Positions 9,011-19,392 of a stretch of 64,000 nucleotides of DNA are shown here, piece by piece. The notes under the pieces are model-generated. The model did no database searches, was not told where the DNA came from, and saw only the letters and a program-made list of their open reading frames with translations. Source of the DNA: Oxalobacteraceae bacterium (lineage in GTDB: Bacteria > Pseudomonadota > Gammaproteobacteria > Burkholderiales > Burkholderiaceae_D); the NCBI GenBank assembly GCA_947374865.1, contig CANCDR010000008.1, positions 1 through 64,000 on the forward strand. The letters are read 5' to 3'. Position numbers and translations under genes: made by a program. The stretch's first letter is position 1, and the number at the start of each line of letters is the position of its first letter.

Positions 9011-11110
9011 ATGTCGAATCCCACATTACTGCTTGAATTATTTACCGAAGAACTGCCGCCCAAGGCCTTGGCCAAACTGGGTGAGGCCTTTGCGGCCGGG
9101 ATCACGCAGGGTCTGCAGTCACGTCATTTCCTCAGCCCGAACTCGGTCATCACCTCTTATGCCACGCCACGCCGGCTGGCCGTCTCGATCACGCAGGTGC
9201 TGCCGGTATCGCCCGACAAAACGCTGCGCGAAAAAGTCTTGCCTGTCAGTGTCGCGCTCGACAAAGATGGTCTGCCGAGCGCGCCACTGCAAAAAAAACT
9301 GGCTGCGCTCTCCGCATCCAGCGGTGTCGCCGAAATCTCCCTCGCGCAGCTTGAACGCGCCGCAGACGGCAAGGCGGACAGCTTCTTCTTTACCTACAGC
9401 GCTGCCGGCGTGCCTTTGCAACAGGGTCTGCAAGCCGCGCTAGAAGAAGCGGTCGCCAAACTGCCGATCCCCAAGCTGATGAGTTATCAACGCCCGGATG
9501 GCGCAACGGTGCAATTCGTGCGTCCGGTGCACAGCCTGCTGGCGCTGCATGGCGCCGATATTATCGGGCTCACTTTACTGGGCCTGAACGCTGGTCGCAC
9601 CACGGGCGGCCATCGTTTTCTCTCCAAGGGCGAACTGCTTATCGAACAGGCAGACAGCTATAGCCTTGTGTTGCGCGAGCAGGGCAAGGTGATCGCCAGT
9701 GTGGCCGAGCGCAAGGAAACCATTCGCAGCGCACTGCTGGCCTCTGCTGGTGCCGATACGACCCTGATGCCAGAAGCCTTACTCGATGAAGTCACGGCGC
9801 TGGTCGAGTGGCCAGTGGTCTATGCCTGCGAATTTGAAACAGAATTTCTGACGGTGCCGCAAGAGTGTTTAATTCTGACCATGCAAACCAATCAGAAATA
9901 TTTTGCGCTGACCGATGCACAGGGCAAGTTACGTTCACGCTTTTTGATCGTCTCTAATCTGGCCACCGACACGCCGCAGCACATCATCGTCGGTAATGAG
10001 CGCGTGGTACGGCCACGCCTCTCGGATGCGAAATTCTTCTTTGAGCAAGACAAGAAAAAACGCCTCATCGATCGTCTGCCCGGTCTGGCCAATGTGGTGT
10101 ATCACAATAAGCTGGGGACACAGGCCCAACGTACAGAGCGCGTCACAGCGCTGGCGGTAAAGATTGCCAAATCCCTCGGCTATGACAGTGCCTTAGCTGA
10201 GCGCGGTGCGCTACTGGCCAAGACCGATCTGCTGACCGACATGGTCGGTGAATTCCCCGAGCTGCAAGGCATCATGGGCAGCTACTACGCGCTTCATGAT
10301 GGCGAGCACGCTGAAGTGGCCCAGGTCATGAGCGAGCACTATCAACCGCGTTTTGCCGGCGACGCTTTGCCAGCTACCGCCAGCGGTACAGCAGTGGCAT
10401 TGGCCGATAAACTGGAAACCTTGGTCGGCATCTGGGGCATTGGTCTGGCGCCGACTGGCGATAAAGATCCGTTTGCCCTGCGCCGTCATGCGCTTGGTGT
10501 ACTGCGCATGCTGGTCGAAAAACGTCTGCCGCTGTCACTGCAGCAGCTGCTCTCTGATACCGCTGGTCTGTTCGCGGACAATGCGCAGTTCAAGGACCCA
10601 AGCGCCGACGTAGCGGTGTTTCTCTATGATCGTCTGCGCGGCTTGTTGCGCGAACGTGGCTTTGCGGCCAATGAAATTGAAGCCGTGGTGGCGCAGTGTC
10701 CTGACAGCTTGGCCAACATCATCGACCGTCTGCATGCCGTCAAAATTTTTGCTGCCTTGCCCGCCGCCGAGTCCCTTTCTGCGGCCAATAAGCGCATCAC
10801 CAATATTCTCAAGAAAACCACGCAATCTTCTGGCGCGGTACAGCCAGCGCTGTTGCAGGAAGCTGCCGAGCAGCGTCTGTATCAGGATATGGCCGCCCTC
10901 AAGCCGCAGGTCGACAGCGCCTTTGCGCAAGGCGATTTTGCGGCTACCCTGGGCGCCTTGGCGCATGTGCGCGAAGCGGTGGACGGCTTCTTTACTGATG
11001 TGATGGTGATGGCCGAAGATCCGGAGCTGCGCGCGAATCGGATAGCCTTGCTGTCGGAGCTGCATGGGATGATGAATCAGGTCGCCGATATTTCTAAACT
11101 GGCAGGCTAA
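9011..11110 (+). CDS. glyS: Glycine-tRNA ligase beta subunit
   Basis: This 699-residue beta subunit of tetrameric glycyl-tRNA synthetase binds tRNA and is needed for aminoacylation by GlyQ. The N-terminal signature [15 protein letters not shown] is present from the ATG at 9011. The long all-alpha and HD-like middle region is recognisable ([20 protein letters not shown], followed by MGSYYA). The C-terminal anticodon-binding-like region shows [19 protein letters not shown]. The length is close to E. coli GlyS (689). It is translated just after glyQ and is followed by gmhB after 6 nt, so the run glyQ-glyS-gmhB-plsC looks like one transcript. Confidence 0.96.
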   Translation: MSNPTLLLELFTEELPPKALAKLGEAFAAGITQGLQSRHFLSPNSVITSYATPRRLAVSITQVLPVSPDKTLREKVLPVSVALDKDGLPSAPLQKKLAALSASSGVAEISLAQLERAADGKADSFFFTYSAAGVPLQQGLQAALEEAVAKLPIPKLMSYQRPDGATVQFVRPVHSLLALHGADIIGLTLLGLNAGRTTGGHRFLSKGELLIEQADSYSLVLREQGKVIASVAERKETIRSALLASAGADTTLMPEALLDEVTALVEWPVVYACEFETEFLTVPQECLILTMQTNQKYFALTDAQGKLRSRFLIVSNLATDTPQHIIVGNERVVRPRLSDAKFFFEQDKKKRLIDRLPGLANVVYHNKLGTQAQRTERVTALAVKIAKSLGYDSALAERGALLAKTDLLTDMVGEFPELQGIMGSYYALHDGEHAEVAQVMSEHYQPRFAGDALPATASGTAVALADKLETLVGIWGIGLAPTGDKDPFALRRHALGVLRMLVEKRLPLSLQQLLSDTAGLFADNAQFKDPSADVAVFLYDRLRGLLRERGFAANEIEAVVAQCPDSLANIIDRLHAVKIFAALPAAESLSAANKRITNILKKTTQSSGAVQPALLQEAAEQRLYQDMAALKPQVDSAFAQGDFAATLGALAHVREAVDGFFTDVMVMAEDPELRANRIALLSELHGMMNQVADISKLAG

Positions 11111-11116
11111 ACCTTG

Positions 11117-11704
11117 ATGCAAGCAGCTCCCTTGAAATTGATTATTCTCGATCGTGATGGCGTCATCAATCACGATTCTGACGCCTTCATCAAATCGCCC
11201 GCAGAATGGATCGCGATCGATGGTGCATTGTCGGCTATCGCGCGACTGAATCAGGCCGGTTACAAGGTGGTCGTGGCGACCAATCAATCGGGCGTCGGGC
11301 GCGGATTTTTTACTATGCAGACCCTGAATGCGATCCATCAAAAAATGCATCTGGCCGCGCAGGCAGTGGGCGCCGAAATTGACGCCGTCTTTTTTTGCCC
11401 GCACATGGCGGATGAAAATTGCGACTGCCGCAAACCCAAACCGGGCATGCTGCAGGCCATCGGTAAACGTTTTAACGTTCGCTTAAAGGATGTGCCCGTC
11501 GTTGGCGATTCCTTGCGTGATCTGCAGGCAGGCTATGTGGTCGGCTGCGCGCCCTATCTTGTTTTGACGGGTAAAGGAACTGACACGCGTGCGCGGGCCG
11601 GTCTGCCTCCTGGAACACGTATTTTTTCTGATCTGCGTGCGGTCGTGGAGCATCTGCTGGATCAGACGTCTGAGTCTCATCCCAATCTGCCGGCTGCGCA
11701 CTGA
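11117..11704 (+). CDS. gmhB: D-glycero-beta-D-manno-heptose 1,7-bisphosphate 7-phosphatase
   Basis: This HAD-superfamily phosphatase acts in ADP-heptose synthesis for the lipopolysaccharide inner core. In the 195 residues, the HAD nucleophile motif DRDGVIN starts at Asp12. The second motif is VVATNQSG, and KPKPGM supplies the HAD lysine. A GmhB-type zinc loop is present as CPHMADENCDC, with Cys94, His96, Cys102 and Cys104. The ATG at 11117 is chosen over an adjacent TTG one codon upstream. Its position between glyS and plsC is common in Burkholderiales. Confidence 0.93.
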   Translation: MQAAPLKLIILDRDGVINHDSDAFIKSPAEWIAIDGALSAIARLNQAGYKVVVATNQSGVGRGFFTMQTLNAIHQKMHLAAQAVGAEIDAVFFCPHMADENCDCRKPKPGMLQAIGKRFNVRLKDVPVVGDSLRDLQAGYVVGCAPYLVLTGKGTDTRARAGLPPGTRIFSDLRAVVEHLLDQTSESHPNLPAAH

Positions 11705-11737
11705 AGCTTACCGACGATTTTCACTCTGGAGTTTTTC

Positions 11738-12472
11738 ATGTCACGCGCCCTGCTTATTTTGCGATCCTCGCTGTTCATGCTGATATTGGTATTGGCTACC
11801 TTGATCTGGACGCCGGTCTGCCTGCTGGTCGCGCCGCTGCCTTACCGTCAGCGTTACTGGGTCACGCAGCGCTGGAATTTTTTTATTGTCTGGCTTGGCA
11901 AAGTACTGTGCGGGATGCGCTACGAAATTCGCGGTCTGGAAAATCTGCCGGACGAACCGGTCATCCTATTATCAAAACATCAGTCGGCCTGGGAAACCAT
12001 TTTTTTCCTCTGGTTCATGCCACGCCCGCTGGTCTATGTTTTTAAACGCGAATTACTGTTCATTCCTTTTTTTGGCTGGGCCTTGGGTCTGTTGCGCATG
12101 GTGCCAATTAATCGCAGTAAAAGTCGCGATGCCTTTGCGCAGGTCGTGGTGCAGGGACGTCGCCGTTTGGCAGATGGCCTGTGGATCATCATGTTCCCGG
12201 AAGGGACGCGCGCCATGCCCGGCAAGAAGGGTAAATACAAAGGTGGCGGCGCACGTCTGGCGATCGAAACGAATGCGCTGGTTGTGCCGATCGCGATGAA
12301 TTCTGGCGACTGCTGGCCGAAAAATTCCTTCGTCAAGACGCCTGGCCTGATCACGATTTCAATCGGCAAGGCGATTGCGCCCGCCGGCCGCGAAGCGCCA
12401 GAACTTATGCAAGAAGTGGAAAATTGGATAGAATCTGAGATGCGGGTGATTTCACCGCACGCTTACCGATAA
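11738..12472 (+). CDS. plsC: 1-acyl-sn-glycerol-3-phosphate acyltransferase (PlsC family)
   Basis: This 244-residue membrane-associated acyltransferase acylates lysophosphatidic acid to phosphatidic acid. An N-terminal hydrophobic helix covers about 8-35. The acyltransferase block I is HQSAWE (81-86), an HX4E form of the usual HX4D catalytic motif. Block III, FPEGTRA (153-159), is standard, and VPIN before it fits block II. The start ATG has CTGGAG upstream. Glu in place of Asp conserves charge and I recall it in other betaproteobacterial PlsC/NlaA proteins, so I expect it to be active. Confidence 0.9.
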   Translation: MSRALLILRSSLFMLILVLATLIWTPVCLLVAPLPYRQRYWVTQRWNFFIVWLGKVLCGMRYEIRGLENLPDEPVILLSKHQSAWETIFFLWFMPRPLVYVFKRELLFIPFFGWALGLLRMVPINRSKSRDAFAQVVVQGRRRLADGLWIIMFPEGTRAMPGKKGKYKGGGARLAIETNALVVPIAMNSGDCWPKNSFVKTPGLITISIGKAIAPAGREAPELMQEVENWIESEMRVISPHAYR

Positions 12473-12490
12473 AAGAAGGCGCCTAAACTC

Positions 12491-13396
12491 TTGAAGCTGC
12501 TCCAAAAATATCTTCCTAATCCACGTCAGATGGCATTGCAGCTGGATTTTTTTGCGCCGATTTTTTCCACGCAGCCTAAAGTAGATTTGCCTGCGCCAGT
12601 GCAGCAATTCGATCCGGCGACTGCTGCCGAATCGCCTTTTGATAGCACTGCTTCATTAGCACCTTTAGCACCGGGCAAGCGTCGCGTTCGGCTTGACGAT
12701 CAAACGCTCGACTACGTTCTGCTGCGCTCCAAACGGCGTTCGATCGGCTTTGTGATTGACGATGATGGCCTGCGGATTACCTCGCCCAAGTGGGTAACGC
12801 TGGTTGAAATCGACAACGCCGTGCGCGAAAAACAGCGTTGGATTCTGAATAAACTCGCCGAGCGCAGGGAGCGTTCTGCGCGCCGCCTGCAGCCGCAAAT
12901 GCAATGGTCTGACGGCGGCACACTGCCCTATCTTGGCAACGATATTATTTTACGTATCGAGTCGCATCAGCAGTCTGGTATTTCTTTTAATGTTGATACG
13001 CGTGAGCTGACGATTTGTCTGCCGGCCGACGCCAGCGAGCAGCAGTTAAAAGATCGTGTACAAAGCTGGCTGCAACAGGAAGCAAAACGTAATTTTTCTG
13101 AGCGGCTGCCGATTTACGCCGAAAAACTGGAAGTCATTTTTCACTCGTTCAAACTTTCAGCGGCGCAGACCCAGTGGGGCTCCTGTACTGCCGATGGCAA
13201 AATTCGTCTCAATTGGCGACTGATTCATTTCGCTCAACCGCAGATCGACTATGTGATTGCGCATGAACTATCGCATCTGCGCGAGATGAATCATAGTCCG
13301 CGCTTTTGGGCTACCGTACAATCTATTTTCCCCGAGTTCGAAGCAGCCAAAAAAATTCTGCGTGATCGTACGCCGGAAACACTGCCGATATTTTAA
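12491..13396 (+). CDS. YgjP-like (M48-type, DUF45) metal-dependent hydrolase
   Basis: The 301-residue protein has the YgjP/WLM metallopeptidase-like domain. The zinc motif HELSH is at 258-262, followed by a third likely ligand in the conserved HSPRFW. Upstream blocks [18 protein letters not shown] and YVIAHELSH are typical of DUF45, and [15 protein letters not shown] opens the domain near residue 75. E. coli YgjP has been described as a UTP pyrophosphatase, so the real substrate is unsettled. The first 60 residues are a poorly conserved Pro/Ala-rich extension. A TTG start at 12491 has AGAAGG upstream; an ATG at 12530 is the alternative. Confidence 0.8.
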   Translation: MKLLQKYLPNPRQMALQLDFFAPIFSTQPKVDLPAPVQQFDPATAAESPFDSTASLAPLAPGKRRVRLDDQTLDYVLLRSKRRSIGFVIDDDGLRITSPKWVTLVEIDNAVREKQRWILNKLAERRERSARRLQPQMQWSDGGTLPYLGNDIILRIESHQQSGISFNVDTRELTICLPADASEQQLKDRVQSWLQQEAKRNFSERLPIYAEKLEVIFHSFKLSAAQTQWGSCTADGKIRLNWRLIHFAQPQIDYVIAHELSHLREMNHSPRFWATVQSIFPEFEAAKKILRDRTPETLPIF

Positions 13397-13415
13397 ATTT
13401 TTTACGGACATTGCC

Positions 13416-13802
13416 ATGCGAATTCTGCACACCATGCTGCGCGTTGGTCAGCTACAGCGCTCGATCGACTTTTACACCAAGGTGATGGGCATGACGCTGC
13501 TACGTCAGAGTGACCGGCCGGAGCAACAATACACCCTGGCCTTCCTCGGCTACGGAAAAAATCCTGAGCATACCGAACTCGAACTGACCTATAACTATGG
13601 CGTCGAGCATTACGATCTGGGTAGCGCCTACGGACATATTGCAATCAGCGTACCGGACGTTGCGCAAACCTGTGCGGCTGTTAAGGCAGCCGGTGGCAAC
13701 GTCACACGCGAAGCCGGACCGGTCAAAGGCGGCACGACCGTGATCGCCTTCATTACGGATCCGGATGGTTACAAAATTGAGCTCATCGAACGGCAGGATT
13801 AA
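13416..13802 (+). CDS. gloA: Lactoylglutathione lyase (glyoxalase I)
   Basis: GloA isomerises the hemithioacetal of methylglyoxal and glutathione to S-lactoylglutathione. The 128-residue protein keeps the four metal ligands at the same numbers as the E. coli enzyme: His5, Glu56 (ELTYNYG), His74 (GHIAI) and Glu122 (KIELIE). The ATG at 13416 is right for the family; the in-frame extension upstream overlaps the YgjP-like gene. The 3' end overlaps the convergent rsmA end by 3 nt. Confidence 0.95.
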   Translation: MRILHTMLRVGQLQRSIDFYTKVMGMTLLRQSDRPEQQYTLAFLGYGKNPEHTELELTYNYGVEHYDLGSAYGHIAISVPDVAQTCAAVKAAGGNVTREAGPVKGGTTVIAFITDPDGYKIELIERQD

Positions 13803-14569
13803 GGCAGGCGATTCGCCAGCGCCACATACTGCGCCAAGGCGATGGTTTCCGGTCGCGCCTGCGGGTCTACACCGGCATCGATCAAGGCGTTTTCATCGAA
13901 CATCCCGGCCAGACAATTACGGATCACCTTGCGCCGCTGTGTGAAGGCCTTGAGGACGACCTGTTCGAGTTTTTCCTGCTCACAGACTAAGGGATCCGCC
14001 AGCGGCACCATGCGCACAATGGCCGACTCAACCCGTGGTGGTGGCTCGAAGGCTTCCGGCGGCACAACGAACAGCATCTCGCAACGATAACGCCATTGCA
14101 GCATCACCGACAGCCGGCCGTAGGTTTTGCTGCCAGGCGGTGCCGCCATGCGTTCCACGACTTCCTTTTGCAGCATGAAATGCTGGTCTTGCACCAGCGG
14201 TGCGAGCTGCGCCAGATGAAATAACAGCGGACTGGAAATGTTATACGGCAGATTGCCAACGATGCGCAGCTTTTGTCCGGCAGGGACTGGCAGTGCGGCA
14301 AAGTCAAATTGCAAAGCGTCGCCGGCATGCACGATCAATCGCCGGGGATCAAAGGTCTTTTCCAGACGCGCGACCAGATCACGATCAAGCTCCACCACAT
14401 GCAGCGTCTTGAGCGACTCGAGCAGTAATTTGGTCATCGCGGCCAAACCAGGGCCGATCTCGACCATCGCGTCATCAGGCTGCGGATAGATCACGCGAAT
14501 AATATTTTGCAGTACACCGCCGTCGGTCAGGAAGTTCTGACCGAAGCGCTTACGGGGGATGTGTTTCAT
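13799..14569 (-). CDS. rsmA: 16S rRNA adenine(1518/1519)-N6-dimethyltransferase RsmA (KsgA)
   Basis: RsmA dimethylates two adenines in the 3' hairpin of 16S rRNA late in 30S assembly. The 256 residues begin with the family block RKRFGQNFL. The SAM-binding motif [11 protein letters not shown] starts near 36, the acidic motif is VELDRDL, and the catalytic NLPYN is at 106-110. Its ATG overlaps the stop of pdxA as ATGA, indicating translational coupling, and it is the last gene of the surA-pdxA-rsmA series. The 3' end meets gloA tail to tail. Confidence 0.96.
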   Translation of the reverse strand: MKHIPRKRFGQNFLTDGGVLQNIIRVIYPQPDDAMVEIGPGLAAMTKLLLESLKTLHVVELDRDLVARLEKTFDPRRLIVHAGDALQFDFAALPVPAGQKLRIVGNLPYNISSPLLFHLAQLAPLVQDQHFMLQKEVVERMAAPPGSKTYGRLSVMLQWRYRCEMLFVVPPEAFEPPPRVESAIVRMVPLADPLVCEQEKLEQVVLKAFTQRRKVIRNCLAGMFDENALIDAGVDPQARPETIALAQYVALANRLP

Positions 14570-15627
14570 GGTTTTACCAGGACGGATTTTGCTGCCACCA
14601 TCTGCGCGGCGAGTTTGATTGCTTCGAGCATGCTGCCAATGTCCGCCAGACCCAAGCCTTGCGCAGCTAGATCGAGCGCCGTACCGTGATCGACCGAGGT
14701 GCGGATAATCGGCAAGCCGAGCGTGATGTTGACGCCACGACCAAAGCTGGCATGCTTTAACACCGGCAGCCCTTGGTCATGATACATCGCCAAAACGCAA
14801 TCGGCATCCTGCAAATATTTGGGCTGGAACAATGTGTCAGCGGGATACGGGCCACGCACGTCGATGCCTTTTTTTTGTGCCGCATCCAATACGGGCGCGA
14901 TGATGTCGATTTCTTCGCGCCCCAGATAACCACCCTCCCCCGCGTGGGGATTTAACCCGGTGACCAGAATACGTGGCGCGGACAGGGCAAATTTTTGCTG
15001 CAGATCGGCGTGCAGAATCTCAATCGTGCGCAGCAGGCCGTTAAAGGTGATCGCGGCCGAGACTTCCTTGAGCGGCAAATGGGTGGTCGCCAGGGCCACG
15101 CGTAAGCCACCGCCTGCGAGCATCATGACGACTTGTTCGGTGGCGGTTTTTTGCGCCAGATATTCGGTGTGGCCAGTGAAGGGCACGCCGGCGTCATTGA
15201 TGGTGCTCTTTTGCAGGGGCGCCGTGACGATCGCATCGAGCCAGCCGGCCTGCGTACCTTCGAGCGCCAGATCGAGCATCTGCAATACATGGCCGCCGTT
15301 CTGGGGATTAAGCTGCCCGGGAATGATCAGGGTCGCCGCAGGGATGTCGATGACGATCAATCGGTCTGCTGCCAGCTGTGGCAGGCCATCATTGCGCACG
15401 GCTTGCGCCGAGAGGGCCAGCAGGCGGATCGCCGGATCAATTTCCGCGGCGATCATGGACAAGAAGGCCGTATCGCCAATCAGGATGGCATTGACTTCGG
15501 CGCGCATCTGCCAGCCCGCGCGCAGGGCGATTTCCGGACCAATGCCGGCTGGTTCGCCGCAGGTAATGCCAATGACTGGACGCAGGGACACGAAGGGCTT
15601 ATTTTTCGGCGTCACGGAACTCAACAT
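14566..15627 (-). CDS. pdxA: 4-hydroxythreonine-4-phosphate dehydrogenase PdxA
   Basis: PdxA oxidises 4-phosphohydroxy-L-threonine in pyridoxal-phosphate synthesis. The sequence shows the family start [19 protein letters not shown], the metal-binding region GHTEYLA and the signatures [18 protein letters not shown] and [27 protein letters not shown] and [15 protein letters not shown] follow near the C-terminus. Full length from the ATG at 15627 is 353 residues and overlaps surA by 29 nt; a GTG at 15593 would give 341 residues, nearer the usual start just before the GEPAGIG block. It sits between surA and rsmA as in E. coli. Confidence 0.94.
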   Translation of the reverse strand: MLSSVTPKNKPFVSLRPVIGITCGEPAGIGPEIALRAGWQMRAEVNAILIGDTAFLSMIAAEIDPAIRLLALSAQAVRNDGLPQLAADRLIVIDIPAATLIIPGQLNPQNGGHVLQMLDLALEGTQAGWLDAIVTAPLQKSTINDAGVPFTGHTEYLAQKTATEQVVMMLAGGGLRVALATTHLPLKEVSAAITFNGLLRTIEILHADLQQKFALSAPRILVTGLNPHAGEGGYLGREEIDIIAPVLDAAQKKGIDVRGPYPADTLFQPKYLQDADCVLAMYHDQGLPVLKHASFGRGVNITLGLPIIRTSVDHGTALDLAAQGLGLADIGSMLEAIKLAAQMVAAKSVLVKP

Positions 15628-16972
15628 AGGCCCGGTCGCGCAGCTGACGCAGCCATTCCTGGTTTGCTTCTTCTAATTTTCGATCGCGCAGAACCTGGCG
15701 TGCCAGCAGACGCTGACGGTCTTGCGACAGATCTTCTTTTTTACGTTCGGTCACTTCGATCAGATGCTGACCAAACTGGGACTCAACCGGCTCACTGATC
15801 TCACCGATGGCTAAGCCATCCATGGCGCGCTCAAATTCGGGCACCGTATCGCCGGGATAAATCCAGCCCAGATCACCGCCCTTAGAGGCGCTGCCATCAT
15901 TCGAATGCAGCTTGGCCAGTTCATCAAAGGTGGCGGCCTTATTGATCAAACGTGCGCGCAGATCTTGCAGCTTGCGCTTGGCATCGGCGGCACTGACGAC
16001 TTGATTCACCTTGATCAGAATATGCCGAACGTGGGTTTGCTGAATCGTGTCCTTGAGCGGATTTTGTTTAGCAACGGTCGCGACACGCTGATCAATTAAC
16101 TTCACGATATGAAAGCCATTCGGGCTTTTGATCATTTGTGAAATTTGTCCGGCCTTCAGTTTGGCCACGGCTTCGACAAATAATTCTGGCAGACGATCTT
16201 TTGGACGCCAGCCCAATTCACCACCCTTGAGAGCGTCGCTGGCATCTGAATAGGTGGCTGCGATCTTGGCAAAATCACCGCCGCTGCGCACCTGACGCAT
16301 GACATCATCGGCGCGCTGACGGCGCTGGGCGATTTGTTCGGCGCTGGCGTTTTCAGGAATGCGAATGAGAATTTGCGCCAGGTTCAGTTCCTGCTGTTCG
16401 AGCAGCGAGTTGGCTTCGACGTCAATGTAGTGATCCACTTCAGCCTGAGAAATCTGGATCCGGTTATCGACCTCACGCTCACGCACACGCTGCATGGTAA
16501 TGTCGTCGCGGATGTCTTCACGGAAGCGGGCAAACGAGGTGCCTTCGCGTTCAATCTGATTACGGAAATCCTGCAGACTCATCTTGTTACTTTCAGCGAT
16601 ACGGCTGATCGCGCGATCGAGCATGCTGTCGTCAACGCGGATGCCGCTCTCTTTGGCTAACTGGAGTTGCGCGCGATCGACGATCATGCGTTCGAGTAGC
16701 TGTTTGCGAAATTCGGCATACGGCGGAATCGCCATTTTTTGTGCCTTCATCCGACCTTCGATGGCGCGGGTACGCTCTTCGAGCTCATTGCGCGTGATAA
16801 CTTCATCATTGACCACGACCAGAATGCTGTCGGCCTCAACGGAACGCGGACGGGTACTGGCCTGCGACCAGGCCTCTTGGGCAGCGCCCAGGGCAGCGCA
16901 GAGAGTAAACAGCGCGACCGGCAGGCGGCGCATCAGAGTCTGGGATGGTGACATAGGAAAGTTCAGTTTCAT
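15599..16972 (-). CDS. surA: Periplasmic chaperone and peptidyl-prolyl isomerase SurA
   Basis: SurA escorts unfolded outer-membrane proteins, including LptD, across the periplasm. The 457 residues have a signal peptide (hydrophobic about 16-32) and a SurA N-terminal domain ([20 protein letters not shown] and the following helices). Two parvulin PpiC domains follow at about 205-305 and 320-420, each with the GGDLGW/GGELGW signature. It lies just downstream of lptD and overlaps pdxA. The ATG at 16972 is kept; a second ATG lies six codons in. Confidence 0.95.
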   Translation of the reverse strand: MKLNFPMSPSQTLMRRLPVALFTLCAALGAAQEAWSQASTRPRSVEADSILVVVNDEVITRNELEERTRAIEGRMKAQKMAIPPYAEFRKQLLERMIVDRAQLQLAKESGIRVDDSMLDRAISRIAESNKMSLQDFRNQIEREGTSFARFREDIRDDITMQRVREREVDNRIQISQAEVDHYIDVEANSLLEQQELNLAQILIRIPENASAEQIAQRRQRADDVMRQVRSGGDFAKIAATYSDASDALKGGELGWRPKDRLPELFVEAVAKLKAGQISQMIKSPNGFHIVKLIDQRVATVAKQNPLKDTIQQTHVRHILIKVNQVVSAADAKRKLQDLRARLINKAATFDELAKLHSNDGSASKGGDLGWIYPGDTVPEFERAMDGLAIGEISEPVESQFGQHLIEVTERKKEDLSQDRQRLLARQVLRDRKLEEANQEWLRQLRDRAYVEFRDAEK

Positions 16973-17018
16973 AAGTTAATAATGCTTACTTCATTCAATA
17001 ACGCCTTGTACCTCGTAC

Positions 17019-19238
17019 TCAACGCTGATTAATCAATTGGTACCCCGGAATGCTGTTACGCAGAGCATCAAGCGGATTTGGCCCGATGCGGGTCAGTCCA
17101 TTTAATTCAAGCTGAAAAAACAAAGACGAATTCACCACACCCGTCGCGGTCGGCTTACGTTGACCGACCACGCGCAGGACCCAGCAATCTGCCTTGTACT
17201 CAACGCCAAACAGACCCTCGACGATTTTTTTGTCTGGCAGCGAATAATTAACGCGCCCGACACCATACCAGCGCTGAGCGATCAGCCACTGTGTCGACAG
17301 GTCGGCTTGCTCGAGATTATTCAACAAATCGCGACGGTACTGCAAATTCAGAATATGCCTGGCCTCGGGCTGCCAATGCACGCCGAAATTACTGACATTT
17401 TGTTGGCGCAAACTTTCGCTGTATTGTACGTTGCCTTCCGCGGTTACGGTCTGTGTCAGTCGACCCTGTGCGGACAATAACAGATCGGAGCGGCTTTCAT
17501 TGCTTATTGCACCGAGCGTAACCAATTGTTTGGATAAATAAAAGCGCTGACCGAGCGTCAGGCGCATACGCTCAGCGCCATTCTGTTCGATAAAACGCGA
17601 ACTCAGGGCGAGCGTTATCTGATTAGCATCACTGATCCGATCGCGCCCGATAAAGCGATTTTCCGCAAACAGCTGATAAAAACTCAGATCGGCCTGCACC
17701 GTATCAAAATTGGGCAAATAGCTCTGATTACGATAGGGCGTGCGCACATAAAACATGCGCGGCTCCAGTGTTTGGGTGACGGCCTGACCAAAATAGCCCG
17801 TTTCGCGCTCGAACACCAGTCCGCCATCCAGCGAAAACGTCGGCAGTGCGCGGCTGAAGTTCGACTTATCGCCGGGCGCGACATTGAGCAGATCGTATTG
17901 CGTCAGATCGAAGGCGAGTTTGGGCTTGAGAAAATACGCGGAATGCAGAATAGGGTAAGAGAGCTGCGGATTGAGCATAAAGCGCGATCCACTGGTCGGA
18001 TTAACCAGCGGGTCGCCCAGCACGGTGGGAGGACGCACAAAACGCGTCATTTCAGCATCGACGTTCCAGTCAAAGCCCCATTGATCCTGCTGACCTACCT
18101 GTAAATTAATCTGTGGCAGACGGTCATAGGGTCGCTGTATGGGCGCCAGCGGATCCTGCAGCAGCTGGTACTTTGAGGTGCGCGTCGTCATGCGCCAGAG
18201 ATCACCGGCGTAGTTCAGGTTGAGGTCGCGCCCCAGCAAACGCTGCGAACTGGTCGTGATACTACTCGGGAAATGGCTTGGGTAATCATTATCCGAAGCG
18301 GCATTCAGATTCCATCCGAGCGACCAGCCCGGCGCCAGATTTTGCTGATGGAGCGAAGTCAGGGCATAGCGTTTAGCGCCGGCCAACCTGTCATTGGGCA
18401 TAAATTCGAAGCGGGTTTCGCCTGCGAAGTCGGTACCGAGATAGCGCGCTTCGGCACCAATTTGCAGACCACGCTGGGCGATCACCTTGGGATACAGTGT
18501 CAGGTCACGATTGGGGGCGAGGTTGAAATAATACGGTACGCCGATTTCAATCCCGCCTTTATTGGTCGCGCCATAGGACGGTGGCAGCACGCCGGATTTA
18601 CGTGCCTCCGAAAGGGGAAATGACATGGCCGGCATACCAAGAATCGGTACGCCCTTAAAAAATACGATCGTCTTGCCGGCCGTACCAATATCGCGACCGC
18701 TATCGAGATGCAGACGATTCGATTGCAAATACCAATCCGGATCGGCGGCTTCGCAGGTACTGTAGGTACCATCGACGACGACGGCACGATCTTCTGCTTC
18801 GAAATCGATGCGCGAAGCATTGCCGCGCGCCTGATTACGGCCTAGTCGATACGTTGGATGGGTGATGAAGCCCTCACCGGTCTCCATGTGCAGCTCTAAG
18901 GTATCGCCGGTATAGCGATCTTTTTCACGCTGCATGATGATGTTGCCGCTGGCGCCGACCTCGTCTTTCAGCACATTGTAATTAGCCTGATCGGCATTGA
19001 CGATGGTGCTGCCATGGTGAATCTCGACATCCCGCTGCAGAAAAACTTCCCGGTCTGGACGGCCAGTCATGCTTTCGGCCCAGACTTCCACCGGTGTCTG
19101 CGGCACCGGTACCGGCGCACTGCCGAGCACCGGCACGCCCTGCGCGAGGCCGAGCGGCGGCGCCAATGCCGCTGCCAGCGCCAGAATCAGGGAACGTGGC
19201 CGACTTCGGCAGGCAATCAGGGAAGCAGACAATGTCAT
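17019..19238 (-). CDS. lptD: LPS-assembly protein LptD
   Basis: LptD is the outer-membrane barrel that, with LptE, inserts lipopolysaccharide into the outer leaflet. From the ATG at 19238 the protein has 739 residues: a signal peptide (to about 33), an N-terminal periplasmic OstA/LptA-like domain (about 50-180, AESMTGRPDREVFLQRDVEI) and a long beta-barrel. The typical CEAADPDWYL is present near the start of the barrel region. A GTG at 19322 would extend the frame by 28 residues, but a good TATAAT (19291-19296) lies inside that extension, so 19238 is preferred. surA follows 46 nt downstream. Confidence 0.93.
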   Translation of the reverse strand: MTLSASLIACRSRPRSLILALAAALAPPLGLAQGVPVLGSAPVPVPQTPVEVWAESMTGRPDREVFLQRDVEIHHGSTIVNADQANYNVLKDEVGASGNIIMQREKDRYTGDTLELHMETGEGFITHPTYRLGRNQARGNASRIDFEAEDRAVVVDGTYSTCEAADPDWYLQSNRLHLDSGRDIGTAGKTIVFFKGVPILGMPAMSFPLSEARKSGVLPPSYGATNKGGIEIGVPYYFNLAPNRDLTLYPKVIAQRGLQIGAEARYLGTDFAGETRFEFMPNDRLAGAKRYALTSLHQQNLAPGWSLGWNLNAASDNDYPSHFPSSITTSSQRLLGRDLNLNYAGDLWRMTTRTSKYQLLQDPLAPIQRPYDRLPQINLQVGQQDQWGFDWNVDAEMTRFVRPPTVLGDPLVNPTSGSRFMLNPQLSYPILHSAYFLKPKLAFDLTQYDLLNVAPGDKSNFSRALPTFSLDGGLVFERETGYFGQAVTQTLEPRMFYVRTPYRNQSYLPNFDTVQADLSFYQLFAENRFIGRDRISDANQITLALSSRFIEQNGAERMRLTLGQRFYLSKQLVTLGAISNESRSDLLLSAQGRLTQTVTAEGNVQYSESLRQQNVSNFGVHWQPEARHILNLQYRRDLLNNLEQADLSTQWLIAQRWYGVGRVNYSLPDKKIVEGLFGVEYKADCWVLRVVGQRKPTATGVVNSSLFFQLELNGLTRIGPNPLDALRNSIPGYQLINQR

Positions 19239-19290
19239 GTAGGGAGTGAAATGACCGGCATGGCAGGCGATTTTTTGAACGTAATCCCTT

Positions 19291-19296
19291 ATTATA
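19291..19296 (-). promoter_or_regulatory. Probable -10 element of the lptD-surA-pdxA-rsmA promoter
   Basis: Read on the minus strand this is a perfect TATAAT, placing transcription start near 19284 and leaving a leader of about 45 nt before the lptD ATG. The upstream -35 is poor (CGTTCT at a 17-base spacing). The first ATG-to-ATG interval with the divergent operon is only about 150 bp, so both promoters are packed here. Confidence 0.5.
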
Positions 19297-19392
19297 GGGG
19301 AACTCACTGCCACAGAACGCACTAACGCAGAACACCCTGGCGGATAATGGGACTTTTGAAAACCGAACTTTCAGCGAATTGATTCCCCCTCC

